A stretch of DNA of 64,000 nucleotides from Micromonospora sp. WMMD1128 (lineage in GTDB: Bacteria; Actinomycetota; Actinomycetes; Mycobacteriales; Micromonosporaceae), in assembly GCF_027497235.1 (NCBI RefSeq), contig NZ_CP114902.1:3299501-3363500 (forward strand), in the 5' to 3' direction. Positions within the stretch are counted from its first letter, which is position 1. Every line of letters begins with the position of its first letter. Shown one piece after another: positions 16,221-25,246 of this stretch. Made by a program: the position numbers and the translations under genes. The notes below the pieces were generated by a model that saw only the letters and a program-made list of their open reading frames with translations, made no database searches and was not told the origin of the DNA.

Positions 16221-17195
16221 GTGGAGGAACCCGTACCCGAGCAGATGCGCACCGCGGCCACCGCGCTGCTGGCGGCGCTCGACGAGCCGGCCCGCCGGCG
16301 CGCCCGGCACGACTTCGACGACGAGCCGGCCCGGCGGTGGCTGGAGTACCGGCCCCGCCCCCGGCCCGGCGTCCCGGTCGCCGACCTCGACGTCACCGCC
16401 CGCAAGGCCGCCCACCGGCTGCTCGCCACCGCACTGAGCCCGCCCGCGTACGCCCAGGCGATGGCCGTGGTGGCCCTTGAGGAGGTGCTCGACCGCGCCG
16501 AGGGCTGGCGGCGTGGCCGGCACAGCGGCGACTACTGGGTGGCGGTCTTCGGCGACCCGGCGCGCGACGACCGCTGGGCCTGGCGGTTCGAGGGACACCA
16601 CCTGTCGGTGAGCATGACCGTGGCCGACGACCTGGTCTCCCCCGCCCCGATCTTCCTCGGCGCGAACCCGGCCACCGTCCGGCACGCCGGCCGGCCGGTC
16701 TCCCGGCCACTCGGCCCGGAGGAGGACCTGGCCCGGGAGCTGCTGGACGCGCTCGGCCCGGCCGGACGCTCCGCCGCGATCATCGCCGAGGAGGCGCCGG
16801 CCGACATCATCAGCGCCACCCGGGCCACCGCGCCCAAGCGACTCGACCCGCTCGGCGTACCACGGGGTCGGCTCGGGCCGACCGGCCGCGCGCTGCTCGA
16901 CCGCCTGGTCGCGCTCTACCTGGACCGGCTCCCGGCCGACCTGGCGGCCCGCGAGGCGGCCCGGCTCGACGGCGGCGAACTGCACTTCGCCTGGGCCGGT
17001 CCGGTCGAGCCGGGCCGGCGGCACTACTACCGGGTGCAGGGCGACGACCTGCTGATCGAGTACGACAACACCACCGACGACGGCAACCACGCGCACACCG
17101 TGCTGCGCCGCCCGGCCGCCGACTTCGGCGCCGACGTGCTGGCCGCCCACCACGCCGCCGCGCACCGCCCGGTCACCGGCGACGCGCCTCGATGA
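16221..17195 (+). CDS. DUF3500 family protein
   Basis: A 324-residue protein of the DUF3500 family. Signatures are 'GDYWVAVFGDPARDDRWAWRFEGHHLSVSMTV', shown here in part as WRFEGHHLSV, then 'FLGANPATV' and near the end 'HYYRVQGDDLLIEYDNT'. The His and acidic clusters suggest metal binding, but no activity is established for the family. The start is GTG 16221, shortly after the ankyrin stop. Its 3' end overlaps the convergent methyltransferase gene by 23 bp. No signal peptide is seen at this start, although many DUF3500 proteins are exported. Confidence 0.88.
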   Translation: MEEPVPEQMRTAATALLAALDEPARRRARHDFDDEPARRWLEYRPRPRPGVPVADLDVTARKAAHRLLATALSPPAYAQAMAVVALEEVLDRAEGWRRGRHSGDYWVAVFGDPARDDRWAWRFEGHHLSVSMTVADDLVSPAPIFLGANPATVRHAGRPVSRPLGPEEDLARELLDALGPAGRSAAIIAEEAPADIISATRATAPKRLDPLGVPRGRLGPTGRALLDRLVALYLDRLPADLAAREAARLDGGELHFAWAGPVEPGRRHYYRVQGDDLLIEYDNTTDDGNHAHTVLRRPAADFGADVLAAHHAAAHRPVTGDAPR

Positions 17196-17931
17196 GGAAC
17201 CGTCGGGCGTGGGCGACGAACGGCCCCTCGGCGCGGATCCGCTCGTCCAGCCGGCGCAGCGCCGTGCGGTGCCGCTCCACCGTGAAGCCGGGCACGGTCC
17301 AGACCACCTTGCGCAGGAACCAGACCACCGCGCCGATGTCGTGGAAGACGGTACGCAGCGTGGCCGTGCGCAGGTCCACCACGGTCAGCCCGGCGGCCTC
17401 GGCGTCGGCCACCGCGCGCTCCGGGTGCCGGTGCGCCGGCGGCGGCAACGGCCCGAGGATCGCCTCGCTGAGCTCCCGCACGGTGCCCGGGCCGATCTGC
17501 TGGGACAGATAGCTGCCGCCGGGGCGCAGCACCCGGGCCACCTCGTCCCACCAGGTGTCCACCGGGTGCCGGCTGACCACCAGGTCGAACCCGGCGTCCC
17601 GGAACGGCAGCGGCGGCCGGTCGGCCACCCGCACCACGGACGCGCCGACCCGGCGCAGGTTGCGCCGGGCCACCGGCACGTTCGGCGGCCACGCCTCGGT
17701 GGCGACCAGCAGCGGCGGTGGCGCGGGCGCCTCGGCCAACACCTCGCCGCCGCCGGTGTCGATGTCCAGCGCGGCCCGGGCGGCGGCCAGCCGGGCACCG
17801 ACCAGGCGCGCGTAACCCCATGGCGGGCGCTCCTCGGTGGCGCGACCGGCCAGCCAGGAGAAGCCCCAACCCTCGACCGGCGCGGCCACGGCCTCGGCGA
17901 CCAGCTCGTCGAACCCCCGTTCCATCGTCAT
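17173..17931 (-). CDS. class I SAM-dependent methyltransferase
   Basis: A 252-residue Rossmann-fold methyltransferase. Motif I is 'LDIDTGGGEVLAE', motif II 'LLVATEAWPPNVPVARRNLR', and motif IV to V 'GFDLVVSRHPVDTWWDEVARVLRPGGSYLSQQ' (quoted here in parts: VARVLRPGGSYL). It has the length of UbiE/COQ5-like small-molecule methyltransferases, but the substrate cannot be told. It starts at ATG 17931, or at the second ATG at 17925. It is convergent with the DUF3500 gene with a 23-bp 3' overlap and stands alone on its strand. Confidence 0.85.
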   Translation of the reverse strand: MTMERGFDELVAEAVAAPVEGWGFSWLAGRATEERPPWGYARLVGARLAAARAALDIDTGGGEVLAEAPAPPPLLVATEAWPPNVPVARRNLRRVGASVVRVADRPPLPFRDAGFDLVVSRHPVDTWWDEVARVLRPGGSYLSQQIGPGTVRELSEAILGPLPPPAHRHPERAVADAEAAGLTVVDLRTATLRTVFHDIGAVVWFLRKVVWTVPGFTVERHRTALRRLDERIRAEGPFVAHARRFLIEARRR

Positions 17932-18005
17932 GGACGCAGCCTGCCGCCGGCGCCGGGGGCTGGCAACGCCTTTACCCGGCGCGCCGGCTCACCGCCGTAC
18001 CCCCG

Positions 18006-18104
18006 CCGCGCCGTACCCCGGCCTCGGCGCTGGACCGGCCGCGCCGTACCCCGGCCTCGGCACTGGACCGGACGCGCCGTACCCCGGCCTCGGCACTGGA
18101 CCGG
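18006..18104. repeat. three 33-bp tandem repeats
   Basis: Units at 18006-18038, 18039-18071 and 18072-18104, each CGCGCCGTACCCCGGCCTCG plus GC(G/A)CTGGACCGG and one base. Only two or three positions differ between units. Confidence 0.9.
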
Positions 18105-18160
18105 ACGCTCTCGGCGTTCCCGCCGCCGACGCGGTCGGTGCCTTTCGGTGGCGACGCACG

Positions 18161-18212
18161 GAGATCTTGGTACGAAATGGCCCCTATAGGGGCCGATTTC
18201 TACCAAGATCTC
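18161..18212. repeat. 52-bp near-perfect palindrome
   Basis: Arms of 26 bp: GAGATCTTGGTA at both ends, a slightly shifted GAAAT in the middle of each arm, and a perfect 16-bp core GGCCCCTATAGGGGCC. No T-run follows either side, so it is not an ordinary terminator. It could form a long hairpin or bind a dimeric protein. Confidence 0.9.
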
Positions 18213-18300
18213 TCCTGGTCTCGCGACTTGGAAGATCGATCCCGAGAAACGGGAGCAGGTACCCCGGCGGCGGACCGGGCTGGTGCCCACCGGCCGTGCG

Positions 18301-18380
18301 GCACGGCCGGGGTCCAGCACGGCCGGGGTCCAGCACGGCCGGGGTCCAGCACGGCCGGGGTACGGCACGGCCGAGGTACG
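18301..18380. repeat. five 16-bp tandem repeats
   Basis: Three perfect GCACGGCCGGGGTCCA units (18301-18348) followed by two variants, GCACGGCCGGGGTACG and GCACGGCCGAGGTACG. There are no spacers between units. Read on the other strand it resembles the 33-bp array on the far side of the palindrome. Confidence 0.9.
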
Positions 18381-18447
18381 GCACGCCGGAGAGGCGCCGC
18401 GCCGGTGGACGGGCGGCCCGTGGCGGGCGGCCTGCGGGTGGGAACGG

Positions 18448-18954
18448 TCAGAACGGCCGGGGACGGGAGATCTCGACGGTCGCGCCGGGGATCTCGGCGA
18501 GCGCCTCCAGCCCGGTCGGCTCGGCGGCGTGGCTCCGGTCGGACCGCTGCATCAAGCGGGCGCCGAGCGCCACCCCGACCGCGCCCACGACCAGCGCCAC
18601 CAGCTCGGTGACGAGCTGGCCGGTGGTCGCGCCCCGCTGCGGTGCCTGCGCCCGGACCAGGCAGGTCAGCAGGAACAGCCCGGCCATCACCGCGTTCACC
18701 ACGTTGAACGTGAGCGCGGTCCGGTCGGCCCGACCGGCGCGTACGTCCCAGAGGTCGACCATCCCGGCGACCGTGGTGAGCGCGGCGGCGACAAGGGCGG
18801 CGACCGCCGTCCAGTAGCCCACCTCGCCGAGGAACGCCGGCCCGCCGACCACATCGGCCAGGTCGAACACGGCGGCGCTGACGAAGAGCCCGAACGGGAA
18901 CGTCACAAGCATCGGTTGGATCGGGTGCCCCTGCACCCGAAGTCGGCTCTCCAT
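18448..18954 (-). CDS. DUF2231 family membrane protein
   Basis: A 168-residue four-helix membrane protein of the DUF2231 family. The family signature is the opening 'VQGHPIQPMLVTFPFGLFV', followed by hydrophobic segments near residues 45-65 (WTAVAALVAAALTTVAG), 82-100 (FNVVNAVMAGLFLLTCLV) and 112-130 (LVTELVALVVGAVGVALGA). Members bind or sit near heme or cytochrome systems in some organisms, but the function is unproven. It starts at ATG 18954 and ends right beside the repeat region. Confidence 0.9.
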   Translation of the reverse strand: MESRLRVQGHPIQPMLVTFPFGLFVSAAVFDLADVVGGPAFLGEVGYWTAVAALVAAALTTVAGMVDLWDVRAGRADRTALTFNVVNAVMAGLFLLTCLVRAQAPQRGATTGQLVTELVALVVGAVGVALGARLMQRSDRSHAAEPTGLEALAEIPGATVEISRPRPF

Positions 18955-19030
18955 CGCGTCCTCCCCACGTCGGCGCGGCTCACCAGTCCAGGGTGCTACC
19001 CGACGGCCCGTGGAGCGAAACGACTGTCGC

Positions 19031-19771
19031 TCAGTTGTCCCGAGGACGGGAGACGGTGAGCACGAGCCGCTCCGCCACCGCGCGCAGCGGAATGTCCAAC
19101 GAGGAGGCGGCGCTGCGCAGCACGTCCAGGGCCTCCGGCGCGGGACAGCCCCGCTGCGTCATGATCACGCCGACCGCCTGCCCGACCACGCCCTCGACCA
19201 GCAACGCGCCGTCGAGCTGACCGGCCCGGGCGGCCACCCGTTCCCGGTCGCGGACCGCGGCCAGCAGCAGCCCGGCGTGCTCGGCCAGCAGCATCGCGGT
19301 GAGCTGGTGGCTCGGCGTGAGCGCGCCGGGCGACTCCGCGTACAGGTTGATCGCGCCGATGACGTGGTCGTCCACATCGACCGGCGCGGAGACCACACCG
19401 TGCACGCCGAGCGCCCGGGCGCGCGCGCACCAGGCCGGCCAGCGCGTCTCCTCCGCCAGCGCGCCCGCGATGGTCATCTCCCGGCGGCGGATGGCGCTCA
19501 GGGCCGGCGTGTCCGGGCCGTACCGCAGGTCGTCCAGCTCGGCCCGGCGCGCGTCGGAGGCGGCCACCCCGGCGGGCTCACCGGCACGCAACGCGGTGAA
19601 GCCGCAGCAGTCCACCCCGGGCACGGCGGCCCGGGCGATCCGGACCAGCCGGTCCAGTGCCTCGTCGAAATCGGTCACGGCGATCAGGCCGGCGGTCAGC
19701 TCGCGCAGCAGCGCGGCGGTCTCCAGCACGCCGAGATCCTCGGTTGTCGGATGGCAGGTGTGGAGGTTCAC
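19031..19771 (-). CDS. GAF-ANTAR transcription antitermination regulator
   Basis: A 246-residue two-domain protein. Residues 15-170 form a GAF sensor domain ('AVPGVDCCGFTALRAGEPAGVAAS', 'SAPVDVDDHVIGAINLYA'), and residues 180-240 an ANTAR RNA-binding domain ('VVGQAVGVIMTQRGCPAPEALDVL'). ANTAR proteins bind paired hairpins in nascent RNA and prevent termination. The start is GTG 19771. The GAF ligand is unknown. It stands alone between DUF2231 and SecA2 on the minus strand, with the SecA2 terminator just upstream. Confidence 0.9.
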   Translation of the reverse strand: MNLHTCHPTTEDLGVLETAALLRELTAGLIAVTDFDEALDRLVRIARAAVPGVDCCGFTALRAGEPAGVAASDARRAELDDLRYGPDTPALSAIRRREMTIAGALAEETRWPAWCARARALGVHGVVSAPVDVDDHVIGAINLYAESPGALTPSHQLTAMLLAEHAGLLLAAVRDRERVAARAGQLDGALLVEGVVGQAVGVIMTQRGCPAPEALDVLRSAASSLDIPLRAVAERLVLTVSRPRDN

Positions 19772-19904
19772 CGCGTCGCGGCCCCCACCGCCCCCGCGTC
19801 CGCCCGCGCGGTGTCCGTGTCCGGCGTCGTTGCCTGTCCCATGTCCGCCCTCTCTCTGCCGAGCCTCGGCCTACTACCCTCCCAGACCACCGTCGAAACC
19901 GCGC

Positions 19905-19941
19905 AAAAAGGCCCCTTCCGACCGGATCGGCGGAAGGGGCC
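19905..19941 (-). terminator. rho-independent terminator of secA2
   Basis: An 11-bp perfect stem, GGCCCCTTCCG with CGGAAGGGGCC, encloses a 10-base loop. On the minus strand it is followed by five T residues (19909-19905). It lies 13 bp downstream of the secA2 stop at 19954, so it terminates that transcript. Confidence 0.85.
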
Positions 19942-19953
19942 CTGCGCTCGGGG

Positions 19954-22248
19954 TCAGCGCGACCCGGAGATGAGCCGCCGCCCCACCGAGGCGATCAGCC
20001 GGTCCAGCTCCGAGCCGAACGGGTTGTCGTGCACCAGGTAGGTCCAGGTGGCGGTGGGCCGCACCAGCTTGGACGAATCCGGCTCCCAGCCCTCGTCGAA
20101 CTCGGTCTCCTCGAACGTGGCGACGGTCCGCGTCTCGATCTCCGGCACCAGGGCGTTGAACGCCGGCACCGCGCTGCGGTGGAACTCGTCAAGCGGGTCG
20201 AGCCGGCCCAGCGCCCGCAGGTGCACCCCCTCGCGCACCTCGGACAACTCGGCCAGGTGCTCGGCCCAGAGCCGGTCCAGATGATAGAGCGCGATCTTGC
20301 GGGCCACGTCGGCGAGCAGGTCCTCGTCCATCTCGCCGGCCTTCTCCGGCACGCGCTCCAGCAGCATGAGCGCGGCGATGTCCGTGGTCAGCAGCCGCTC
20401 CCGCCGCTCGGCGAGGGCCTTGCGCTGCTGCTCGATCACATGGCTGTAGCGCCACGTGTTGCGGTGGATCTCGTGGTTGACGCCCTCCGCGACCCGCTGG
20501 GCGTGCTCCACCGCGTAGTCGACCACCGGATCGGTGACCAGACCGTCGGCGTTCATCCGGGGCGACGCCGGCACGGTGTCGCCGGCGTGCCGCACGACCA
20601 GGTCGTCCTCCAGGCTGACGAAGAAGACCGACCCGCCCGGGTCACCCTGCCGGCCGGCCCGCCCGCGCAACTGGTCGTCGACCCGGCGGCTGTCGTGCCG
20701 ACCGCTGCCGATCACGTAGAGGCCACCCAGCTCGGCCACCCGCTCCCGGTCGGACTGGTCGCTGCCGCCGAGCCGGATGTCCACGCCCCGGCCGGCCATC
20801 TGGGTGGAGACCGTCACCGCGCCGTACGCGCCGGCCTCGGCGATGATGCCGGCCTCCTCGTCGTCGTTCTTGGCGTTGAGCACCACGCTCGGCACCCCGG
20901 CCTCACCCAGCGCGGCGGCCAGCGCCTCGGACTCCTTGACGTCGAGCGTGCCGACGAGCACCGGACGCCCCGCCTCGTGGCAGCGGGTGATCTCGTCGAC
21001 GAGCGCCTCGTCCTTCTCGGCGCGGGTGGCGTAGATCCGGTCCGGCTCGTCCTCCCGGACGCACGGCGTGTTCGGCGGGATCACCGCCACCTCCAAGCCG
21101 AAGAACTCCCGGAGCTGGTCGCCGACGAGCACCGCGGTCGCGGTCATCCCGCAGACCGTCGGGTAGAGCGCGATGTACGCCTGCACGGTCACCGTGCCCA
21201 GCACCTCGCCCTCGGCGGTGGCGTCCAGCCCCTCCTTCGCCTCGACCGCGGCCTGGAGCCCGTCCGGCCAGCGCCGCCGCTGGGCGACCCGGCCCCGCAT
21301 CTCGTCGATCAGCTCGACCGAGTCGTCCCGCACGATGTAGTCGACGTCGCGGTGCAACAGGGCGTGCGCGTGCAACGCCACGTTCACCGCGGAGAGCTGC
21401 CCGACGTGCTCGGCGTCGTACAGGTCGATGCCGCCGAGCTTGGCCTCGACGGTGGCCAGGCCGAGCGAGGTGAAGGCGACGCTGCGACCGTCCTCGGCGA
21501 CGGTGTAGTGCCGGCCCTTGCGCAGCCCGCGCACCAGCGCGGCGGCGGCGTGCACCGGATCCTGCTCGCCCGGGACCGCGCCGGCGAGCACCATCGGCAC
21601 CCGCGCCTCGTCGATGAGGATCGAGTCGGCCTCGTCCACGATCGCGGTCTTCAAGGAGGGCTGCACCCGGTCGGTGACGTCGGTGGCGAGCTGGTCGCGC
21701 AGGTAGTCGAAACCGGCCTCGCTGACGGCGACGTAGGTGACGTCGCAGCCGTACGCGGCGCGCCGCTCCTCCGGGGTGGACGCCTCGTTGACCCAGCCCA
21801 CGGTGAGCCCGAGCAGGGTGTAGACCGGCTCCATCCACTCGGCGTCCCGGCGGGCCAGGTAGTCGTTGACGGTGAGCACGTGCACCGGCCCGTTGCCCAG
21901 CCGCACGTGCCCGTACGCGGCGACGGTCGCGGTGAGCGTCTTGCCCTCACCGGTGGCCATCTCGGCGACCTTGCCGGAGAGCAGCGCCATCGCGCCGAGC
22001 AGCTGCACGTCGTAGGGACGCTGGTCGAGCCCGCGGCGGGCCGCCTCACGGCCGACGGCGCAGATCTCCTCGTATTTCTCCGCCCGGCCGGCGGCCTCGG
22101 TCAGCTCGGCGTCGGAGAGCTTCTCCAGCTCGGTCTCGCGAGCCTCGATCGCCGGCAGCAGCTTCTCCAGCGGGGCCAGGTCGACAGTCGTCCCCGGGCG
22201 CTGGAGGAACTGGCGGAGCCTGGTCTTCAACCGTTGCGACACACCCAT
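19954..22248 (-). CDS. secA2: accessory Sec translocase ATPase SecA2
   Basis: A 764-residue SecA-type DEAD-motor ATPase. Walker A is MATGEGKT (97-104), followed by 'VHVLTVNDYLARRDAEWM' with the SecA signature, the DEAD-like box 'AIVDEADSILIDEARVP', and the second motor domain with 'TVSTQMAGRGVDIRLGG' and 'LRGRAGRQGDPG'. It ends at SVGRRLISGSR without the C-terminal zinc-binding tail of housekeeping SecA and is shorter than the usual 900 or more residues, which fits actinobacterial SecA2. No SecY2 or accessory Sec genes are nearby, so it would use the main SecYEG channel. ATG 22248 is taken as start; a codon at 22257 is possible. Neither has a clear ribosome-binding site. Confidence 0.93.
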   Translation of the reverse strand: MGVSQRLKTRLRQFLQRPGTTVDLAPLEKLLPAIEARETELEKLSDAELTEAAGRAEKYEEICAVGREAARRGLDQRPYDVQLLGAMALLSGKVAEMATGEGKTLTATVAAYGHVRLGNGPVHVLTVNDYLARRDAEWMEPVYTLLGLTVGWVNEASTPEERRAAYGCDVTYVAVSEAGFDYLRDQLATDVTDRVQPSLKTAIVDEADSILIDEARVPMVLAGAVPGEQDPVHAAAALVRGLRKGRHYTVAEDGRSVAFTSLGLATVEAKLGGIDLYDAEHVGQLSAVNVALHAHALLHRDVDYIVRDDSVELIDEMRGRVAQRRRWPDGLQAAVEAKEGLDATAEGEVLGTVTVQAYIALYPTVCGMTATAVLVGDQLREFFGLEVAVIPPNTPCVREDEPDRIYATRAEKDEALVDEITRCHEAGRPVLVGTLDVKESEALAAALGEAGVPSVVLNAKNDDEEAGIIAEAGAYGAVTVSTQMAGRGVDIRLGGSDQSDRERVAELGGLYVIGSGRHDSRRVDDQLRGRAGRQGDPGGSVFFVSLEDDLVVRHAGDTVPASPRMNADGLVTDPVVDYAVEHAQRVAEGVNHEIHRNTWRYSHVIEQQRKALAERRERLLTTDIAALMLLERVPEKAGEMDEDLLADVARKIALYHLDRLWAEHLAELSEVREGVHLRALGRLDPLDEFHRSAVPAFNALVPEIETRTVATFEETEFDEGWEPDSSKLVRPTATWTYLVHDNPFGSELDRLIASVGRRLISGSR

Positions 22249-22360
22249 GAGCCGCAACGGTACGCGAACCGCAGCCGATTGTGACCCCCGCCCGGCACGG
22301 CGGTCGGAACGTGTCCGGGTTCCGGCCGGTCACCGCAGGTCAGGGCCGGTCCGGGCGGTA

Positions 22361-24106
22361 TCAGTCCACGAGCAGTTGGTGCGCGGCCAGCTCGCGGTAG
22401 AGCGGGCTGACCGTGGTCAGCTCGTCGTGGGTGCCGATCGCCGCCACCCGGCCGCCGTCGAGCACCACGATCTGGTCGGCGTCCACCACGGTCGAGAGGC
22501 GGTGCGCCACGATCAACAGGGTGCGGCGCACCGCCACCGCGTCGATCGCCCGGCGCAGCGCCGCCTCGTTGCGCGCGTCGAGGTTGCTGGTCGGCTCGTC
22601 GAGCAGCAGCACCGGCGCCCCGGCCAGCAGCGCCCGGGCGATGGCCAGCCGTTGCCGTTCCCCGCCGGAGAGCAGCACGCCGCCCTCACCGACCTGCACG
22701 TCCAGCCCGTCGGTGGTGCGGTCGCCCAGGTGCGTCAGGTTCACCTCGTCGAGCACCGCGCGCAGCCGGTCGTCGGTGGCGTCCGGGGCGGAGATGAGCA
22801 GGTTGTCCCGCAGCGTGCCGGCGAGCACCGGCGCCTCCTGCTCGACGTATCCGAGCCGGGCGCGCAGCGCGTCCCGGGGCAGCTCCCGCACGTCCACCCC
22901 GTCCAGCCGGATCGCGCCCTCGCCCACCTCGTAGAAGCGCTCGACCAGCGCCAGCACGGTGGACTTGCCGGCGCCGGACGGGCCGACCAGAGCGGTCCGG
23001 GTGCCCGCCGGCACGGTGAAGCTCACCCCGCGCAGCACCGGCGGACCGCCGGGATAGCCGAAGCCGACCCGGTCGAACTCGACCCGGGCCGGAACGTCCA
23101 CGGACGGCGTGCCCGCCGCGGCGGGACGGTCGTCCGCGCCCTCGCCCGGCACGGCGAGGATCTCCTCGATCCGGGCCAGCGCGCCCAACCCGCTCTGCAA
23201 CTGGGTGTACGCGCGGGCGCCCTGGCCCAGCGGCATCACCAGGAAGAACAGGAACATCACGAAGGCGACCAGGTCACCCACGCTGATCGCCCCCGACGCC
23301 ACCCGGGCCCCGCCCACGGCCAGCACCAGCAGGAACGCGCCCTGCACGGTGATCGTGCTCGCCGGGCCCACGAGCGCCTCGGCCCGGGCCACCCCCAACC
23401 CGGCCTGGTACGCCGCGGTCGCGCTCGTCACCACCGTGTCGGTCTCGCGGCCCTCGGCGCGGCTGGCCCGGATGGTGCGCGCCGCGGAGATCGCCCGCTC
23501 CACGGCCGAGGTCATCTCGCCGACCCGTTCCTGCGCCCGGCGGGCCAGGCCCCGCACCCGGCGGGCGACGGTGACCGCGAAGACCACACCGACCGCGACC
23601 GCGGCCAGCGTCACCCCGAACAGCAGCGGGTCCAGCAGCAGCATGGCGGTGCCCGCGCCGACCACCATCACCGCCCCGGTGACGGTCTCGAAGAGGCCAG
23701 ACGTGATCACCGCCCGCAGCAGCGTGGTGTCCGCGCCCACCCGGGACAGCAGGTCGCCGGTGCGACGCCTGTCGTACTCGACGATCGGCAGGCGCAGCAC
23801 GTGCCCGGCCAGGCGACGGCGCACACCCAGCACGAGCCCCTCGGCCGTCCGCTGGAGCAGGTAGTCCCGGAGCCCGCCGAGCAGCGCGGCGACCACCACC
23901 AGGGCGACGAGCGCGACCACGAGCAACGCGGCCGGCTGGCCGGCGGTGATCCGGTCCAGCACGGTGCGGGTGAGCAGCGGCTGGGTCAGCGCGGCGACGG
24001 ACCCGGCGAGCGACAACCCACCCACCCCGGCGAGGGTGCCGCGGTGGGCACGCAGATAGGGCAGCAGCGCGGCGAGCCCCGGCATCGGGCCGGCTTCGAC
24101 GGTCAT
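22361..24106 (-). CDS. ABC transporter, fused permease and ATPase (exporter type)
   Basis: A 581-residue half-transporter of the MsbA/Sav1866 type. Six transmembrane helices occupy about 15-310, and the C-terminal ATPase has Walker A GPSGAGKST, the signature 'LLSGGERQRLAIARALL', Walker B 'PVLLLDEPTSNLD' and the switch His in 'LLIVAHRLSTV'. The Q-loop is 'LGYVEQEAPVLAGT'. It acts as a homodimer or pairs with another half-transporter, which is not present here. It lies 52 bp downstream of the dehydrogenase gene on the same strand. No ribosome-binding site precedes ATG 24106; a leaderless start is possible. Substrate unknown. Confidence 0.93.
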   Translation of the reverse strand: MTVEAGPMPGLAALLPYLRAHRGTLAGVGGLSLAGSVAALTQPLLTRTVLDRITAGQPAALLVVALVALVVVAALLGGLRDYLLQRTAEGLVLGVRRRLAGHVLRLPIVEYDRRRTGDLLSRVGADTTLLRAVITSGLFETVTGAVMVVGAGTAMLLLDPLLFGVTLAAVAVGVVFAVTVARRVRGLARRAQERVGEMTSAVERAISAARTIRASRAEGRETDTVVTSATAAYQAGLGVARAEALVGPASTITVQGAFLLVLAVGGARVASGAISVGDLVAFVMFLFFLVMPLGQGARAYTQLQSGLGALARIEEILAVPGEGADDRPAAAGTPSVDVPARVEFDRVGFGYPGGPPVLRGVSFTVPAGTRTALVGPSGAGKSTVLALVERFYEVGEGAIRLDGVDVRELPRDALRARLGYVEQEAPVLAGTLRDNLLISAPDATDDRLRAVLDEVNLTHLGDRTTDGLDVQVGEGGVLLSGGERQRLAIARALLAGAPVLLLDEPTSNLDARNEAALRRAIDAVAVRRTLLIVAHRLSTVVDADQIVVLDGGRVAAIGTHDELTTVSPLYRELAAHQLLVD

Positions 24107-24157
24107 GACGGAAACGGTAGCGGGGCGCCGCACGGATCCGGCGCCCCCGCGCCGCCG

Positions 24158-25246
24158 TCAGGCGGTCAGCACGACCTGCAACTCCGACCGTCGCCGCTGG
24201 GCCAGGTCGGTGAGCAGGGCGGGCGCCTCGTCCAGCGGCGCCACGGCGGAGACGAGGTGTTCGCGGATCTCCGCGCCGTCCTGGCGCAGCAGCGCGATGG
24301 TCTCCGCGGAGAGCCGCTCCCGGTCCCAGGTCGGGGCGAGACCGCGCGGCACCCGGCCGATCTGCGCGCAGCGCAGCGACAACCCGTTGTGGTGGAACTC
24401 CTCGCCGAGCCGCACCGCCCCCGCGCCGCCCTGGTAGAACGCCAGGTCGACCACCGTGCCCTGGGGCCGCAGCAGCCGCAGCGCGAGCTGCAACGCCCAG
24501 TCCTGGCCCCGGCACTGGAAGACGACGTCCGCGCCCCGGTCCCCGGCGGCGTGGTGCCACCGGGTCTTCAGCACCACGGCCGGGTCGTCCGCGTCCGGGT
24601 CGAGCGTCGCCAGGCCGAGCGCCTCGGCCACCCGCCGCCGGGCCGGGGTCGGGTCCACCACGACCACCGAGGCGGCGCCGTGGCGGCGGGCGAACAGGGC
24701 GGTGAGCAGGGCGACCACGCCGCCGCCGACGACCGCCACCCGGCGCCCGCGGACCCCGTCGCCGAGGGTACGCACGTCCGTGCCGCACAGGTCCGCGGCG
24801 GCGTGCAGCAGCCCGTTGGCGCAGATCGGCCCCATGTGCGCCACGTAGACGCCGAGCAGCGGGTCGAGGTCGTCGGGCAGCGGGACGAACCGCTCGGCGA
24901 CCGGGTCGGCGACCCAGCCGCTGCGGTGCCCGTACGTCATCGCGCCGACCGTGCCCACCGCCACCGCCGGGGTGCGGCTCGCCACCACGCGGCCGACCTG
25001 CATGTAGCCGAGCCGGGTCACCGGGTACGGGGTGGTCGCCGCCCCCGGCCGGAACAGCCCGAGGCCGGCGTCCCAGGTGACGTGCAGGTAGGGGTTGGTG
25101 CCCTTGACGTAGCTCAGTTCGGTGCCGGCGGAGACGCCGCTGTAGATCGTCTCCACCCGGAACGTGCCGTCGCGCAGCTCGGGCGCGTCCTGCTCGACCA
25201 GCTCGACCCGGCCGGGTCCGCGGACCACCACCACCCGATCACGCAT
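24158..25246 (-). CDS. zinc-less medium-chain dehydrogenase/reductase
   Basis: A 362-residue MDR-family oxidoreductase. Residues 1-150 form the catalytic GroES-like domain with 'YSGVSAGTELSYVKG', in which the usual zinc-ligand Cys is Ser, as in BchC-like members. The coenzyme-binding domain has 'VAVVGGGVVALLTALFA' followed by 'VVVVDPTPARRR'. The gene overlaps the Gfo/Idh/MocA gene by 8 bp, and such MDR plus Gfo/Idh pairs commonly serve polyol or sugar oxidation. Divergent glycosyltransferases nearby support a carbohydrate context. The substrate is not identified. Confidence 0.88.
   Translation of the reverse strand: MRDRVVVVRGPGRVELVEQDAPELRDGTFRVETIYSGVSAGTELSYVKGTNPYLHVTWDAGLGLFRPGAATTPYPVTRLGYMQVGRVVASRTPAVAVGTVGAMTYGHRSGWVADPVAERFVPLPDDLDPLLGVYVAHMGPICANGLLHAAADLCGTDVRTLGDGVRGRRVAVVGGGVVALLTALFARRHGAASVVVVDPTPARRRVAEALGLATLDPDADDPAVVLKTRWHHAAGDRGADVVFQCRGQDWALQLALRLLRPQGTVVDLAFYQGGAGAVRLGEEFHHNGLSLRCAQIGRVPRGLAPTWDRERLSAETIALLRQDGAEIREHLVSAVAPLDEAPALLTDLAQRRRSELQVVLTA

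Larger units (their letters stand above)
17932..18447. other. 516-bp non-coding region with repeat arrays and a palindrome
   Basis: No credible gene. It contains three 33-bp tandem units (18006-18104), a 52-bp near-perfect palindrome (18161-18212) and five 16-bp units (18301-18380). The two arrays share sequence in opposite orientation, for example CGTACCCCGGCC and CTGGACC, so the whole region is roughly symmetrical around the palindrome. Confidence 0.8.

Noticed and set aside
18301..18380. Possible CRISPR-like array
   Set aside because: The 16-bp units are contiguous with no spacers, and there are no cas genes nearby.
19954..22248. Housekeeping SecA
   Set aside because: It is only about 764 residues and lacks the zinc-binding C-terminal tail; the main SecA of actinobacteria is longer. 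SecA2 fits better.
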